Shown here in pieces: positions 5,250-5,420 of a stretch of DNA of 5,420 nt (positions within the stretch are counted from its first letter, which is position 1; each line of letters starts with the position of its first letter). Source of the DNA: Candidatus Neomicrothrix sp. UBA2983 (GTDB taxonomy: Bacteria; Actinomycetota; Acidimicrobiia; Acidimicrobiales; MedAcidi-G1). The translations under genes were made by a program, and so were the position numbers. The notes under the pieces are model-generated. The model was not told the origin of the DNA, ran no database searches, and was given only the letters and a program-made list of their open reading frames with translations. The stretch lies in assembly GCA_002346745.1 (NCBI GenBank), contig DEAL01000020.1, forward strand, positions 48,459-53,878, written 5' to 3'.

Positions 5250-5269
5250 CCCGCCGGGCCGTGGCGGGT
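5249..5269 (+). terminator. Terminator-like hairpin at the divIVA stop codon
   Basis: ACCCGCC (5249-5255) and GGCGGGT (5263-5269) form a perfect 7-base stem with a 7-base loop; the first base is the last base of the TGA. No T-run follows. A plausible 3' end for the divIVA transcript. Confidence 0.45.
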
Positions 5270-5319
5270 GGGGCGGCACGCCGGACCCGCCGTCCACCCG
5301 CGGTGTCACGCGGCACCGG

Positions 5320-5325
5320 TACGCT
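5320..5325 (+). promoter_or_regulatory. Possible -10 box upstream of the last gene
   Basis: TACGCT fits TAnnnT and lies in a GGCACCGGTACG context resembling the divIVA promoter (GGCACCGGCAGTACG). It would give a leader of about 60 bases before the next ATG. No -35 box is visible; an inverted repeat CCGCG/CGCGG (5298-5302 with 5309-5313) lies just upstream. Weak evidence. Confidence 0.3.
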
Positions 5326-5383
5326 TCTGCGGCTCGAAGCACGGGGACTCCCGTGACCGGGGCCCACCGGCGGGTACACGACC

Positions 5384-5388
5384 AGGAG
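5384..5388 (+). promoter_or_regulatory. Ribosome binding site of the last gene
   Basis: AGGAG lies 6 bases before the ATG at 5395, good spacing and the main evidence that a real gene begins there. Confidence 0.7.
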
Positions 5389-5394
5389 ACGACC

Positions 5395-5420
5395 ATGGCC
5401 ACCAAGAGCACCAGTACGGC
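5395..5420 (+). CDS. Start of an unidentified protein, 3'-partial
   Basis: ATG at 5395 begins an open frame reading MATKSTST before the window ends. A well-placed AGGAG (5384-5388) supports the start. Only eight complete codons are visible, so the product cannot be identified. A lysine/serine/threonine-rich beginning after divIVA would fit a TraR/DksA-type zinc-finger protein, which I recall at this position in some relatives, but this is a guess from context. Confidence 0.6.

Noticed and set aside
5303..5307. GTGTC/GACAC as a WhiA-type site before the last gene
   Set aside because: A 5-base match is far too common, and no such site appears in the ftsZ gap where one might be expected.
1..5420. 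Undescribed defence, mobile or biosynthetic system
   Set aside because: Every substantial coding region is a recognisable core division or housekeeping gene in conserved order; no integrase, transposase, terminal repeats or CRISPR-like spacing are present.

Overview
This window is a very GC-rich piece of actinobacterial chromosome holding the end of the division and cell-wall (dcw) cluster and the conserved block that follows it. All genes lie on the + strand in the order ftsQ (5' end cut by the window edge), ftsZ, pgeF, a YggS/PLPBP-family gene, sepF, a YggT-family gene and divIVA, followed by the first 26 bases of another gene. There is no ftsA between ftsQ and ftsZ, while sepF and a DivIVA/Wag31-type protein are present. 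That combination is the standard actinobacterial arrangement, in which SepF rather than FtsA/ZipA anchors FtsZ to the membrane. The short, unusual PgeF N-terminus and the DivIVA sequence suggest the class Acidimicrobiia, but that placement is inferred from memory of the families and is not proven here.

Layout. Bases 2-724 encode most of FtsQ. The 250-base gap 725-974 holds a good promoter (TTGACG, 18-base spacer, TAGTCT), a perfect palindrome over its -10, a cluster of AACC/GGTT inverted repeats and a leader with competing hairpins before a strong ribosome binding site and ftsZ. pgeF follows ftsZ after 46 bases and overlaps the YggS gene. An 80-base gap with two hairpins leads to sepF; the YggT gene follows sepF after 42 bases with its own GGAGG. 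A strong hairpin begins at the base after the YggT stop codon. divIVA follows, then another hairpin and a partial gene with a clear ribosome binding site.

How the genes work together. FtsQ is a divisome membrane protein, FtsZ forms the Z-ring, SepF ties FtsZ to the membrane, and DivIVA organises envelope growth at poles or septa. PgeF edits peptidoglycan precursors, and YggS/PLPBP keeps pyridoxal phosphate (the cofactor of alanine racemase and other enzymes) in balance. YggT is a small membrane protein of uncertain role. Transcription probably runs in at least three units: (ftsQ-)ftsZ-pgeF-yggS, sepF-yggT, and divIVA. The last two appear to start from near-identical -10 boxes placed exactly 7 bases before the ATG, which predicts leaderless mRNAs.

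I found no mobile element, CRISPR array, RNA gene or sign of horizontal transfer. The coding content is ordinary core housekeeping; the points worth a second look are regulatory: the ftsZ leader and the paired leaderless promoters.
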